From the NCBI GenBank assembly GCA_964447155.1, contig CAYURM010000003.1:62001-126000 (forward strand): 64,000 bases of DNA. The letters are read 5' to 3'. The notes below the pieces were generated by a model, which worked only from the letters and a program-made list of their open reading frames with translations, was not told the origin of the DNA and did no database searches. This stretch comes from SMBSF63 sp034003545. GTDB lineage: Bacteria > Chloroflexota > Anaerolineae > Anaerolineales > Anaerolineaceae. The translations under genes and the position numbers were made by a program. Positions within the stretch are counted from its first letter, which is position 1. Each line of letters begins with the position of its first letter. Positions 1 through 9,287 of the stretch are shown one piece after another.

Positions 1-764
1 GTTTCCTGATCAAGAAAGTCAGTGGGCCGATGTTGTTTTTTCGCCCGCGGGTGATCATTACCGTGCCGTATGGGGTGACGAGCGTAGAACGACGGGCAGT
101 ACATGAAGCTGGGTTGGGTGCGGGCGGACGCGATGTGTATTTGATCCAGCAGCCGCTGGCAGCGGCATTGGGGGTTGATCTGCCGATCGCTACGCCTTCG
201 GGTAATATGATCCTTTGCCTGGGCGGGGGGACGGCCCAGGCGGCTGTGCTGGCGATGAACGGGATTGTGGCTGCGGAAACCAGCCGCTCTGGCGGGCTGC
301 GTTTTGATGAGGCGATCGTTTCTTACGTGCGCAAGCGTTATGGTCTGATCATCGGTCAACCGACTGCCGAGCAGTTGAAAATCCGCATTGGTGCAGCTGT
401 TCCTCAGGAAGAGCAGGGATCAATGGAAATCCAGGGGCAGGATCAGGTCTCCGGTCTGCCAAGGCCGATCACCCTGACCACGGATGATCTGGTGGAAGCG
501 CTACAGGAGCCGCTGGGCGAGGTGGCGGAAAATGCGAAGAAGGTGCTGGAAAAGACACCGCCGGAATTGATCTCCGATATTATCGACCGTGGCGTGGCCT
601 TATGCGGCGGAACGGCACTGCTGCGGGGGATTGACAAGTATTTGACCCGGGCGCTGGGTATTCCCGCTTATCTGGTGGATAATCCTACTACCTGCACTGC
701 GGAGGGGGCGGCCCGGGCGACCAGCCAGCGTGATATTCTGAAACGCAGCCTGACGCAAGGCTGA
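1..764 (+). CDS. mreB: MreB/rod-shape actin homologue, 5'-truncated by window edge
   Basis: This is the C-terminal part (about 254 residues) of an MreB-type bacterial actin, which forms membrane-associated filaments that direct lateral cell-wall synthesis. The reading frame is open from base 3, before the first ATG at base 30, and encodes FLIKKVSGP followed by FFRPRVIITVPYGVTSVERRAV-like sequence, the MreB segment around the second phosphate loop. Near the C-terminus, ALCGGTALLRGIDKYL matches the conserved adenosine-binding GG motif. MreB is normally about 340 residues, so roughly 90 are missing upstream. The gene ends 70 bases before the convergent scpA. The family call is firm. Which of possibly several MreB paralogues this is cannot be decided. 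Confidence 0.85.
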   Translation, partial: FLIKKVSGPMLFFRPRVIITVPYGVTSVERRAVHEAGLGAGGRDVYLIQQPLAAALGVDLPIATPSGNMILCLGGGTAQAAVLAMNGIVAAETSRSGGLRFDEAIVSYVRKRYGLIIGQPTAEQLKIRIGAAVPQEEQGSMEIQGQDQVSGLPRPITLTTDDLVEALQEPLGEVAENAKKVLEKTPPELISDIIDRGVALCGGTALLRGIDKYLTRALGIPAYLVDNPTTCTAEGAARATSQRDILKRSLTQG

Positions 765-834
765 ACGGCAACGTATTATGCTTAATGGACAATTTATCGA
801 GATCGCGCAATCAGAAAATGGTTGCGCGATCTGC

Positions 835-1620
835 TTATTCGTCGAAGTCAATGTCGTTGAGGTCGTCCTCGTTCCATTCGCCGGCGCTGTAGAACTGAAT
901 GTCGCCAAAGAGAATTTCTTGCTCGGCTTCCACGATATGGCGCTTGATTAGTTCCAGCAGGGCGAGGAAGGTAACCACGATTTCGATGCGGTTCTTTTCA
1001 GAGAGCATGTCGTTGAACGTGGAGGTATCTTTAATTTTGATGATTTCGAGAATACGGTAAATTTTCTCGCGGATGGTGATGCGGGACATGGTTACCACTT
1101 TGCTGAGACTGGTGAGGGAGGGTTTGTTGGCGAGGGCGTAGCGCGCGGACTGGATGAGGTCCTCCAGGGTGATGCCACTCATGTCCAGGGTAGGTTCAAC
1201 CTTGATATCAAGGGGGGCGAGGCGCAGGTAGGTGCGCAGGTTTTGTTCTTCACGTTTGCGCAGATCGCTGGCGATTTCCTTGAAACGTTTGTAGAGGATC
1301 AGTTGCCGTGCCAGGGCTTCGCCAGGATCTTCCTCTTCATCGGAAAGGATGGTTTCTGGCTGTTTGGGCAGCAGGGCGGCTGATTTGATCTGGATCAGGC
1401 GTGCGGCAATGACCAAAAAAGCGGAAACTTCTTCCGGGTCGCGGTTTTCCAGGTTTTTGATATGTTCCAGATATTGATCGGTAACCTGTGCCAGGGCAAG
1501 GCTGGTGATATCCAGCTCGGCGCGTTCAATTAACTGCAAAAGAAGGTCCAGGGGACCTTCGTATACATTGGTGCTTACCTGGTATTTTTCAGTTTGGTGT
1601 TCAGCTATGTTCAGACTCAC
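835..1620 (-). CDS. scpA: Segregation and condensation protein A (ScpA)
   Basis: ScpA is the kleisin that bridges the head domains of the SMC dimer and, with ScpB, forms the bacterial condensin needed for chromosome segregation. The N-terminus carries the family hallmark YEGPLDLLLQLIERAELDI, and the C-terminal third has the winged-helix pattern that contacts the SMC head. At 261 residues it is of usual length. The start chosen is GTG at 1620, because the frame upstream of it is not ScpA-like and an extended -10 box lies 7 bases away, suggesting a leaderless message. smc itself is 2.2 kb away on the other strand. No scpB is seen in the window. Confidence 0.92.
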   Translation of the reverse strand: MSLNIAEHQTEKYQVSTNVYEGPLDLLLQLIERAELDITSLALAQVTDQYLEHIKNLENRDPEEVSAFLVIAARLIQIKSAALLPKQPETILSDEEEDPGEALARQLILYKRFKEIASDLRKREEQNLRTYLRLAPLDIKVEPTLDMSGITLEDLIQSARYALANKPSLTSLSKVVTMSRITIREKIYRILEIIKIKDTSTFNDMLSEKNRIEIVVTFLALLELIKRHIVEAEQEILFGDIQFYSAGEWNEDDLNDIDFDE

Positions 1621-1627
1621 GTGCGGT

Positions 1628-1636
1628 ATTATAACA
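1628..1636 (-). promoter_or_regulatory. Extended -10 promoter of scpA (leaderless)
   Basis: On the minus strand TGTTATAAT forms a perfect extended -10 element whose last base is 7 nt from the GTG start of scpA. No Shine-Dalgarno can fit between. No good -35 is visible at 16-18 nt, which is usual when TGN precedes the -10. Transcription would begin at or next to the start codon. Confidence 0.5.
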
Positions 1637-1855
1637 GAATCCCTGCGGGGCAGGAAAATGTGATCAGGGAAAAAATGGCGAGCACCCAAGTTCAACAGGA
1701 TCGCCCCACCATACTCTTTACAGTAACTGCAAAGCGCAGGATGAGCCTGTGGAAGCGGAAGCCGTGCGCATGGATTACTGCCAGGCTTCAGTCATAATGA
1801 AAATCAGAATGGTGTTTTCTAGATCTTCTGACTGCTCCCCAAAAAAACAGTATCA

Positions 1856-1885
1856 TTTCACAAGCGGGATGAAAACGATTATAAT
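1856..1885 (+). promoter_or_regulatory. Probable promoter of thrC-rnc-smc
   Basis: A perfect TATAAT at 1880-1885 is preceded at 18 nt by a weak TTTCAC -35. It lies 29 bases upstream of the thrC start, and an AGGAG at 1899-1903 serves as ribosome binding site. The 294-base gap between the scpA and thrC start codons holds only these divergent promoters as far as can be seen. Confidence 0.4.
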
Positions 1886-1914
1886 TTGGGAGGTTACCAG
1901 GAGCGTTTGATTTT

Positions 1915-3006
1915 ATGCAAATTCGCTGTACCGATTGTTCATGTTCATATCCTGAAACGGGCCTGCCTTATGTATGTCCACAATGCGGCGGGCTGTTTGA
2001 TTTTGATGGGCCGCTTGAATTTCACCTGGAGAAGGTGGAGGTTGAACAGCCAGGCATGTGGCGGTACCGGCATGCTTTTGCCTTGTTTGATGATGCGCCT
2101 CTCGTTTATCTTGGAGAGGGAAATACGCCCCTGGTGTGGCTGGATGTGGAAGGGAAGCAGGTCGGGGTTAAGGTGGAGGGACAGAATCCCAGCGGGTCTT
2201 TTAAGGACCGCGGGGTGGCTGTGACCACCAGTCAGCTTGTGGCGCGAGGTATTACTCAGGCCGTTGAGGATTCTTCCGGCAATGCGGGCGCTGCGTTTGC
2301 AGCCTATGCTGCAAAAGTGGGGATTGGGGCGAAGGTGTTTGTGCCGGAATATGCCAGCGGACCGAAAACCGGGCAAATCGAAGCGTATGGCGCGGAGCTG
2401 GTACGCGTGCCGGGGCCGCGTTCGGCGGCGGCTGATGCCGTGCTGGCCGAAGTACGCCGGGGGAAGGCGTATGCCAGCCATGCCTGTCTGCCGTTTGGTC
2501 TGGCGGGGTATGCAACGATTGCTTATGAGCTGTACGAAGCGATGGGGGACGCACCAGGGACGATTGTGGCGCCGGTGGGGCATGGGGGCTTATTGCTGGG
2601 CCTGATACGCGGTTTCAGGGCCTTGCAGACTGGCGGATATATTGCGAAAATGCCGCTGTTTCTTGGCGTGCAGGCCGCCAATTGCGCTCCGATATGGACA
2701 GCTTTTGAAGATGGATTGGCAGCGGTTGAAACATTGGTGACGGAGGGAACGGTGGCCGGCGGGGTAGCGGTTCGCTATCCCAGGCAGCTTCCGGCGCTGA
2801 TGCGCGAAATGCCGGTTGGCTCGCGTATGGCGGCTGTGCAGGAAGAGGATATCCTGCCTGCTGTGCAGGCACTGGCGCATCAAGGCCTGTATGTGGAGCC
2901 TTCGTCTGCGCTGGTGTGGGCGGCGATGATGGAATGTTTAGAGGATTTATTAGAGCCGGTTATGCTAATTTTGTCCGGTTCCGGTTTGAAGTATACAAAA
3001 AAATAA
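1915..3006 (+). CDS. thrC: Threonine synthase
   Basis: PLP-dependent threonine synthase converts O-phosphohomoserine to threonine in the cytoplasm. The protein starts with a zinc ribbon (Cys5, Cys8, Cys21, Cys24), seen in many threonine synthases of this class. The pyridoxal phosphate lysine lies in NPSGSFKDRG (Lys97), and an SSGNAG-type substrate loop follows at about residue 120. At 363 residues it is of normal length for the short class. No other threonine pathway gene is adjacent. Instead rnc begins less than 100 bases downstream, so it is probably co-transcribed with rnc and smc. A related threonine dehydratase or cysteate synthase is less likely given the zinc ribbon. Confidence 0.85.
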   Translation: MQIRCTDCSCSYPETGLPYVCPQCGGLFDFDGPLEFHLEKVEVEQPGMWRYRHAFALFDDAPLVYLGEGNTPLVWLDVEGKQVGVKVEGQNPSGSFKDRGVAVTTSQLVARGITQAVEDSSGNAGAAFAAYAAKVGIGAKVFVPEYASGPKTGQIEAYGAELVRVPGPRSAAADAVLAEVRRGKAYASHACLPFGLAGYATIAYELYEAMGDAPGTIVAPVGHGGLLLGLIRGFRALQTGGYIAKMPLFLGVQAANCAPIWTAFEDGLAAVETLVTEGTVAGGVAVRYPRQLPALMREMPVGSRMAAVQEEDILPAVQALAHQGLYVEPSSALVWAAMMECLEDLLEPVMLILSGSGLKYTKK

Positions 3007-3094
3007 TGTGAAAGTGAACTGATGGAATGTGAGCTACCTGGCAGCAAAACCGGCGAGGTGGTTGACGCTCCCTGAGTTCCGGGAGGATGATTTG

Positions 3095-3814
3095 GTGAAG
3101 AAGAAAATTCAATTTAAACCTTTGGAAAGCCCGCGAGAGCTTGCGGAACGCATTAATCTGCCTTTTAATGACAATCTGTTGCTGGGCCGGGCGTTGACCC
3201 ACCGGTCGTATTTGAATGAACACACTGAAGCACTGGAAGATAATGAACGGCTGGAATTTTTGGGGGATGCGATTTTGGATTTTGTAGTGGGGGCGTGGTT
3301 ATACAACCGCTACCCGGAAATGCCGGAAGGCGACCTGACCCGGATGCGGTCTGCGCTGGTGCATACCGAGCAGTTGGCGGTGTTTGCCAATCAGATCCAG
3401 TTGGGCGATGCGCTGCGTCTGGGGAAAGGCGAATCACAGGCTGGCGGCCGGCAGCGGCCGGCGCTGTTGTGTGACGCATTTGAGGCTTTGGTGGGGGCGG
3501 TATACCTTGACAGCGGTATTGAGGCAGTATGGAAGTTTATTTCCCCTCTGCTGGAAGAATGTGCGGATGAGATTCTGATCAATCATAAAACCGATGATTC
3601 CAAATCCCTTTTCCAGGAATGGGCGCAGGCCCAGGGATTCTGTACACCGGAATATATTACCCGCAAGGCAACCGGCCCCGACCATTCCAAGGTATTTGAG
3701 GTAGATGTGTTATTAAACGGGGAAGTATATGGGAGCGGCAGCGGGCATGGCAAACAGGCAGCTACAAAAGCTGCGGCACATGATGCGCTGAAACGATTGG
3801 GGATGGTCGATTAA
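3095..3814 (+). CDS. rnc: Ribonuclease III
   Basis: RNase III cleaves double-stranded RNA during rRNA maturation and mRNA turnover. The catalytic signature NERLEFLGDAIL lies at about residues 50-61, with the second acidic catalytic cluster around CDAFEALVGAVYLD. A C-terminal dsRNA-binding domain follows, with the usual HGKQAATKAAAHDALKRL helix. The GTG start at 3095 is preferred over an upstream GTG at 3029 because GGGAGG lies 8 bases before it and the extra 22 residues do not look like RNase III. The resulting 239 residues fit the family. The rnc-smc order is common in bacteria, and the gene ends 51 bases before smc. Confidence 0.93.
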   Translation: MKKKIQFKPLESPRELAERINLPFNDNLLLGRALTHRSYLNEHTEALEDNERLEFLGDAILDFVVGAWLYNRYPEMPEGDLTRMRSALVHTEQLAVFANQIQLGDALRLGKGESQAGGRQRPALLCDAFEALVGAVYLDSGIEAVWKFISPLLEECADEILINHKTDDSKSLFQEWAQAQGFCTPEYITRKATGPDHSKVFEVDVLLNGEVYGSGSGHGKQAATKAAAHDALKRLGMVD

Positions 3815-3865
3815 TTCGTGCAACCTCATTTTTAGCAGGGTAGATAATAGTGCACAGGAAGGTTT

Positions 3866-6800
3866 ATGGCAACGAGATTAAAGTCTCTTGAGCTGCAAGG
3901 GTATAAGACCTTTGCCAGCCGGACAAAATTTGAATTTCCGGGAAATATTACCGCGATTGTGGGGCCAAACGGTGCGGGCAAGTCGAATGTTGCGGATGCA
4001 CTGCGCTGGGTATTGGGCGAACAGGCTTATTCCCTGCTGCGCGGGCGCAAAACTGAAGACATGATTTTTTCGGGGTCGCAAATGCGTCCCAAGGCCAGCA
4101 TGGCGATGGCTACGATTACATTTGATAATGAGGATGGCTGGCTGCCGATTGATTACTCTGAGGTTTCACTGGCACGCAGGGCGTATCGGGATGGGCAAAA
4201 TGAATATATTCTCAATAATCACCGGGTGCGCCTTAAGGAGACTTCAGAGCTATTGGCGAAGTCCGGGCTGGCTGAACGAACGTATACCATTATCGGCCAG
4301 GGCCTGGTGGATGCGGCGCTATCGTTGAAGCCGGAAGAGCGCAGGAAGTTCTTTGAAGAAGCAGCCGGTATTGGACTGTACCGCAGCCGGCGGGAAGAAG
4401 CGTTGAATCGTTTAACGACCACCCAGCGTAATCTGGAACGGGTGCATGATATTCTCAGCGAATTGAAACCCCGTCTGCGCAGCCTGGAAAAGCAGGCACG
4501 ACGGGCGAAAGAATATGATCAGATCAAGGAAGACTTGCATGCTTTGTTGCGCCAGTGGTATGGGTATCACTGGCATCACACACAAGCAGATCTGGAGCGC
4601 GCAAAAATTGCGCTGCGCGAACAGACAAAACTGGCAGGCAATGCACGACAGCAGCAAAGCACAGTGGAAGCAAATATTGATTCACTGCGTATCCAACTGC
4701 AACAATTGCGCAGCGAGCTGGGTACATGGCATACTGAATTATCCGTGATCCATCAGGAGCGGGAGCAGCGCAGCCGCAGCCTGGCAGTGCTGGAAGAACG
4801 TCAGCGGGCGTTGAGCCGTCAAAGTGCCGAGTTGGAGGATGAAGCACTGCGTTTGTCTGATGAAGAAAATGACCAGCAGGAACGGGTTAGCCGTATGGTG
4901 GCCGAGAGTGAACAACTGCGTCAGGAATGGAATGAAGCACAGGAGCAGGTGCAGCAAGCAGGTAAATTGCTTCAAACACAGGAAGAATCGCGCAGTGCGG
5001 CGTCACAGGCATTGAAGGAAGCACGCGAGCAGCTCGTTGCCCGCGAGACACAGAAGGTCGCTTTTCAGGCGCATTATAACGAACTGCTCAACCGGGTTGA
5101 GTCTTTGCGGCAATCCTTCCAGACCCTTTCGGAAACAGAGGCCAATGAAACGGCGGCTTTCCGACGGGCGGAGGAGGACTATGACACAATTTCCGATACG
5201 CGGAATGAGAAAGAGATGGAAGTTCATGAGGCGGAGAAGCGGCTGAAGAATTTGCAGCAGGAAACCAGTGCTCTTGAAGAGGATTACACTGGGCTGCACC
5301 GTGAGCGCACCCAGATGGAAGCAGAGCGCATCAAACTGCAAACCCAGTTACAGGTGCTGGAGCAGGCAGAAAATTCTTTGAGTGGACTGAATCAAGGGGC
5401 CAAGACGGTGCTGGAGGCTGCACGCAAGGGCAAACTGCGCGGACAGTATCAGGCAGTCAGTCATTTGCTAGAAGTGCCGGCTGCTTATGAGACGGCAATT
5501 GCTTCTGCATTGGGCGATTTTTTGGATGGAGTGGTGCTGGAAGAGAATGCCAGCCTGGAAGAGGTGCTGGATCTGCTGGAAGCGGGAGCACAGGGGCGGG
5601 CGGTAATTCTGCCCGCAGCGCAAAACACCGCCGGTAAAAAAAGCAAGGCGATTCACCAGACAGGCGTGGTTGGCAATGCCATTGAGCTGATCCAGTCTAA
5701 CAGCCCGTTGGCAAAATTTGTGGAGGTACTGCTTGGCGATGTGTATGTGGTGGAGGACAGGAATGCGGCCAGGAAAATCATGCCACTGCTGGGAACAGGG
5801 GGCCGGGCAGTAACCTTGAAAGGGGAAGTATTCTGGGCGAACGGGGTTGTGGTGGCTGGCAAGGATAACCGTGCAGCGGTCATTTCCCGGCCACGACTGA
5901 AACGTGAGTACCAGGATCAGATTGAAAAATTGGAACGCGAACTGGAACAACTGTTGGTACAGGAAGAAGAACGGAACGAGGAAATTGTAGAAAAGCAGAC
6001 GCAGGCCGCACAGCAGCAGACCAAACTTCAGGAAAGCCGCAATGCGTTGAACGAGATTGCGCGGACGTTTCAGAAGACCGACCTGGCGCTGGAACAAGCA
6101 CGCCAGCGCAGCACGTGGCAGAAGAACAAGCTGAAAGAAACAGAAACCGAGATTGAGCAAGCCGAAAAGGAAATTCGCGAGTTGCAGGACAAGCAGAAAG
6201 CGATTGATACGAAAATTATTGAAAGTCAGGCTGTGGTGCGGGAACGTAACCGTGAGATGATGTCTTTGCCGCTGGAAGAATTGCAGTCGCAGATGGCGCA
6301 TTGGCGTACCAATGCCGCTGTGGCTCAGCGGGCAGTGGTTGAGTCTGAGAAGCGGTTGTCGGAACAGCGTGAGTTATTGGAAAACAATCAACAGCGCAGG
6401 CAATCGCTGGTGCAGCGGAAGAGCAGTAATCAGGAAAAGCTGGCTGCTCTGGAAGAGGAGAGGAGCGGGCTGCGGCAGCAGGAAGATGAATTGAACGTTA
6501 AAATTGAAGCCTTAACGGCAAAGATCGAACCTGGTGAGGCTTCCTTGAAGAAGCTGGAGCAGGAGTATTCTGTTGTGCAGGACCAGCAGCGCACCATTCA
6601 CCAGGAAACCTCGATGGCTGAACGGCATGAGTCCCAGGCTCAACTGGATGTAACTCGCAAACGGGAATCGATCACCAATCTGCGCGCGAAAATAGAAGAT
6701 GATCTTGGATTGGTCAATCTGGATTATAACGAAAATGTATCTGGTCCGAATCCGCTGCCCCTGGATATTGTCAAGCAGCTTGTTCCGGTAGAAGAACTTT

Positions 6801-7468
6801 CTCAGGGGATGGATGAGGAAATCAAGCGGCAGCGGGCGTTATTGCGCCGTTTGGGGGCGATCAATCCGGATGCGCAGGCGGAATACCGCTCGGTATATGA
6901 ACGGCATGAGTTTTTGACCACACAAGTAGCCGATCTCAATCAGGCAGATGCTGACCTGCGCGAAGTAATCAGTGAGTTGGATGAGATCATGCGGCTGGAG
7001 TTTCGCAAGACGTTTGACAAGGTTGCTGTGGAATTTAAACAGATCTTTACCCGGCTGTTTGGCGGCGGTACTGCCAATCTGGTTTTGGTGAACGAAGAGA
7101 CACCAACCGAAGTGGGTATTGATATCGAAGCGCGCCTGCCCGGGCGGCGCATGCAGGGCTTGTCGCTGCTATCTGGTGGTGAACGCAGCCTGACGGCAGT
7201 GGCATTGATTTTTTCTTTGCTGCGGGTTTCGCCGACGCCGTTCTGCGTGCTAGACGAGGTGGATGCGGCTCTGGACGAAGCGAATGTGGGGCGGTTTTGT
7301 GAGCTGCTACAGGAGCTGAGCAAGGAAATCCAGTTTGTGGTTATTACACACAACCGCAATACTGTACAGGTGGCGGATGTGATCTATGGAGTCACGATGG
7401 GACGCGACTCGGCCAGTCAGGTGATCAGCCTGAAACTGGACGAGGTCAGTGAAGACATGGTGCGTTGA
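3866..7468 (+). CDS. smc: Chromosome segregation ATPase SMC
   Basis: This is a full-length SMC of 1200 residues, the motor of bacterial condensin that organises and compacts the chromosome with ScpA and ScpB. The N-terminal head has the Walker A motif GPNGAGKSN at residues 33-41. A long coiled coil rich in Gln, Glu, Arg and Leu follows, interrupted near residues 510-660 by the hinge domain. The C-terminal head carries the ABC signature LSGGERSL and the Walker B region CVLDEVDAALDE. AGGAAGG precedes the ATG at 3866. A strong bidirectional terminator follows the stop codon. Confidence 0.97.
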   Translation: MATRLKSLELQGYKTFASRTKFEFPGNITAIVGPNGAGKSNVADALRWVLGEQAYSLLRGRKTEDMIFSGSQMRPKASMAMATITFDNEDGWLPIDYSEVSLARRAYRDGQNEYILNNHRVRLKETSELLAKSGLAERTYTIIGQGLVDAALSLKPEERRKFFEEAAGIGLYRSRREEALNRLTTTQRNLERVHDILSELKPRLRSLEKQARRAKEYDQIKEDLHALLRQWYGYHWHHTQADLERAKIALREQTKLAGNARQQQSTVEANIDSLRIQLQQLRSELGTWHTELSVIHQEREQRSRSLAVLEERQRALSRQSAELEDEALRLSDEENDQQERVSRMVAESEQLRQEWNEAQEQVQQAGKLLQTQEESRSAASQALKEAREQLVARETQKVAFQAHYNELLNRVESLRQSFQTLSETEANETAAFRRAEEDYDTISDTRNEKEMEVHEAEKRLKNLQQETSALEEDYTGLHRERTQMEAERIKLQTQLQVLEQAENSLSGLNQGAKTVLEAARKGKLRGQYQAVSHLLEVPAAYETAIASALGDFLDGVVLEENASLEEVLDLLEAGAQGRAVILPAAQNTAGKKSKAIHQTGVVGNAIELIQSNSPLAKFVEVLLGDVYVVEDRNAARKIMPLLGTGGRAVTLKGEVFWANGVVVAGKDNRAAVISRPRLKREYQDQIEKLERELEQLLVQEEERNEEIVEKQTQAAQQQTKLQESRNALNEIARTFQKTDLALEQARQRSTWQKNKLKETETEIEQAEKEIRELQDKQKAIDTKIIESQAVVRERNREMMSLPLEELQSQMAHWRTNAAVAQRAVVESEKRLSEQRELLENNQQRRQSLVQRKSSNQEKLAALEEERSGLRQQEDELNVKIEALTAKIEPGEASLKKLEQEYSVVQDQQRTIHQETSMAERHESQAQLDVTRKRESITNLRAKIEDDLGLVNLDYNENVSGPNPLPLDIVKQLVPVEELSQGMDEEIKRQRALLRRLGAINPDAQAEYRSVYERHEFLTTQVADLNQADADLREVISELDEIMRLEFRKTFDKVAVEFKQIFTRLFGGGTANLVLVNEETPTEVGIDIEARLPGRRMQGLSLLSGGERSLTAVALIFSLLRVSPTPFCVLDEVDAALDEANVGRFCELLQELSKEIQFVVITHNRNTVQVADVIYGVTMGRDSASQVISLKLDEVSEDMVR

Positions 7469-7482
7469 TTGGAATTGCGACG

Positions 7483-7519
7483 AAAAAAACGACACAGCTT
7501 TTGGATGTGTCGTTTTTTT
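7483..7519. terminator. Bidirectional terminator between smc and the PPIase gene
   Basis: A perfect 14-bp stem (7483-7496 with 7506-7519) has a 9-base loop. It begins with seven A and ends with seven T, so it can terminate transcription from both the plus-strand smc and the minus-strand isomerase gene that converge here. Confidence 0.9.
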
Positions 7520-7547
7520 ATGTTTTCGTAACCAAGATCTAATTGTG

Positions 7548-8897
7548 TTATTCCTGCGGTGCTTCTTGTTCAATCAGATCTTGACCGGTGAGGATCAGCC
7601 AGGTATTTTCATTCAAAACGGGTTCTTCGGGGACAATTTGTACCCAATTGTCCGAGATATCAATGTCTGCGGCTTCTATGACCCCAGCCAGCCAGTCCTG
7701 GAATGTGGCGGCGACTTTGTTGTCGTATGTTGAGGCGTCCAGCGGGCGGTCTTCTTTCCCAAGCAGTTGGATGATATGAATACCGAACTGGGTCGTGACG
7801 GGGTCACTGATTTCGCCGATTTCCAGGGCAGAGGCAGCTTCCCAAAATTCGGGCACCATCTGACCGTCTGCAAACCAGCCCAGGTCACCGCCTTGATCTT
7901 TATTTGCGGTGTCGAGCGAGAGGGTTGCGGCCAGCTCGGCCCAGTCTTTGCCTTCGGCAAGGCTTTCGAGGACGATCTGTGCGGAGGCGTCATCCGCAAC
8001 CAGAATGTGGCGCGCCCAGACTTGCGGTTCGACTTTCTTCACATCTGCGGTGACAGCTTCGCGGACAGCTTCGTAGACAAGCTGGTTGTAGATCAGCTGG
8101 CGCAGGTCTTCTTCGGTGTAACCGAGGTCAAGTTTGTTGAGCTTTTCGAGGTAGTTGCTGCGCTGTTCCACATAGGCTGCTTCAGTGTAAGCGGTCGCCG
8201 TGGGTTGGGGTTGTGCCGTGGGTGTTGGCTGGGCGGCTTCTTCGGCGGCTGTTTCCTCGTCAATGGCCGGTTCTCCTTCAGGAACTTCTGTCGGGGCTGC
8301 CGTAGGGGTGAGGGTAACAATCGCGATTTGTTCCGGTGAAAGGGTTGATTCGATAAATTTGGTTGCGGTAGCTTCCGGGGTGGGGGTGCCATTGGAATAG
8401 TACCCGAACACATTCTGGAAAGCTTCGTCAATTTCTGCTTCGGTGATGACAATGCCCATTTTTTCGGCTTCCTGCTGGATCAAAATTTGGTTGGTGAGTT
8501 GATCCAGGACTGTGCTGCCGATACTGACGGCATTTTCGGGAAGCAGCTGTTTTTCGATTTCTTGCAGGGTTTCGGTGAATTGCCCGCCCATCTGGGGATC
8601 GCTGCCAAACATTTGCGCCAGATTGGAATACTGTAGGTATTGTTCCATCAATTGGTAGCGGTTATAGCGCACCTGCTTTTCAAATTCAGCAGGCATCAGT
8701 TTTTCACCATTGATGGTGGCTACCGGACGGTTGTATTTGAGAACATATTCGTTCAACAGACCAAACGCAATCGAGCCGAAGATCAAAACGGCCACGATAA
8801 TGAAGGTGGTCAGAATGATTTTTTGCTGTTTTTTCTCTTGTCTTGAGAGATGGGCGTGTTTCTTGTTGCCCTTGATCACTTTTTCGTTTTTAGACAT
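7548..8897 (-). CDS. Membrane-anchored peptidylprolyl isomerase (SurA N-like + parvulin)
   Basis: This is an extracytoplasmic folding factor of about 449 residues. A basic N-terminus is followed by one transmembrane helix (about residues 27-48, ILTTFIIVAVLIFG). A SurA/PrsA-like N-terminal chaperone domain comes next, beginning near VATINGEKLMPAEFEKQV. A Pro/Thr/Glu-rich low-complexity linker follows at about 190-235, then a parvulin domain with ARHILV, GGDLGWF and the GIHIIQLL end at about 300-400. The ATG at 8897 was chosen over one 6 codons upstream because MSKNEK gives a typical basic N-terminus. No strong ribosome binding site is visible. The product would be anchored in the membrane facing outward. 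Confidence 0.85.
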   Translation of the reverse strand: MSKNEKVIKGNKKHAHLSRQEKKQQKIILTTFIIVAVLIFGSIAFGLLNEYVLKYNRPVATINGEKLMPAEFEKQVRYNRYQLMEQYLQYSNLAQMFGSDPQMGGQFTETLQEIEKQLLPENAVSIGSTVLDQLTNQILIQQEAEKMGIVITEAEIDEAFQNVFGYYSNGTPTPEATATKFIESTLSPEQIAIVTLTPTAAPTEVPEGEPAIDEETAAEEAAQPTPTAQPQPTATAYTEAAYVEQRSNYLEKLNKLDLGYTEEDLRQLIYNQLVYEAVREAVTADVKKVEPQVWARHILVADDASAQIVLESLAEGKDWAELAATLSLDTANKDQGGDLGWFADGQMVPEFWEAASALEIGEISDPVTTQFGIHIIQLLGKEDRPLDASTYDNKVAATFQDWLAGVIEAADIDISDNWVQIVPEEPVLNENTWLILTGQDLIEQEAPQE

Positions 8898-8924
8898 AAT
8901 TGCCCCGGTGTACAAGAATTAAAT

Positions 8925-8962
8925 ATGGAGCACAGAGCAACTTTGATCGCTCCGCGCTCCAT
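8925..8962 (-). terminator. Hairpin after rpsR
   Basis: Arms 8925-8938 and 8949-8962 pair over 14 positions with two weak pairs, around a 10-base loop. On the minus strand an A/T-rich tail follows. It sits between rpsR and the downstream isomerase gene and probably ends the rpsF operon message. Confidence 0.6.
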
Positions 8963-8983
8963 TTTCAGATTTGATCGTGTGCC

Positions 8984-9271
8984 TTAGCGGCGGATTGCAT
9001 CGTCCCAGGGTTCAGCTGTGAACGGGAGCAATGCAATGTGGCGGGCGCGCTTGATTTCCTGCGCCAATTGGCGCTGGTGCTTGGCGCACGTGCCGGTTTG
9101 GCGGCGCGGGCGGATCTTGCCCTGTTCGGTGATGAAGCGGCGCAGCAACTCGGTGTTTTTGTAGTTGATGTCTGTGCCTTTTTCAACGCAGAATTGGCAA
9201 ATCTTGGGGCGAGATACGTACCGCCGTGAACGGCGCTGTTGAGGCCGTTGTGGACGTGAATTGGTTGTCAT
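8984..9271 (-). CDS. rpsR: Ribosomal protein bS18
   Basis: This 30S subunit protein pairs with S6 on helix 22 of 16S rRNA. The 95-residue product has a basic N-terminal tail, then KICQFCVEKG (the CxFC pair seen in many S18 proteins), INYKNTELLRRFITEQGKI and the C-terminal tract ending in KRARHIALLPFT. The start at 9271 is supported by a GGAG about 8 bases upstream. It is the third gene of an S6-SSB-S18 operon, a gene order kept widely in bacteria. Confidence 0.95.
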   Translation of the reverse strand: MTTNSRPQRPQQRRSRRYVSRPKICQFCVEKGTDINYKNTELLRRFITEQGKIRPRRQTGTCAKHQRQLAQEIKRARHIALLPFTAEPWDDAIRR

Positions 9272-9287
9272 TTTTCAATCTCCATAA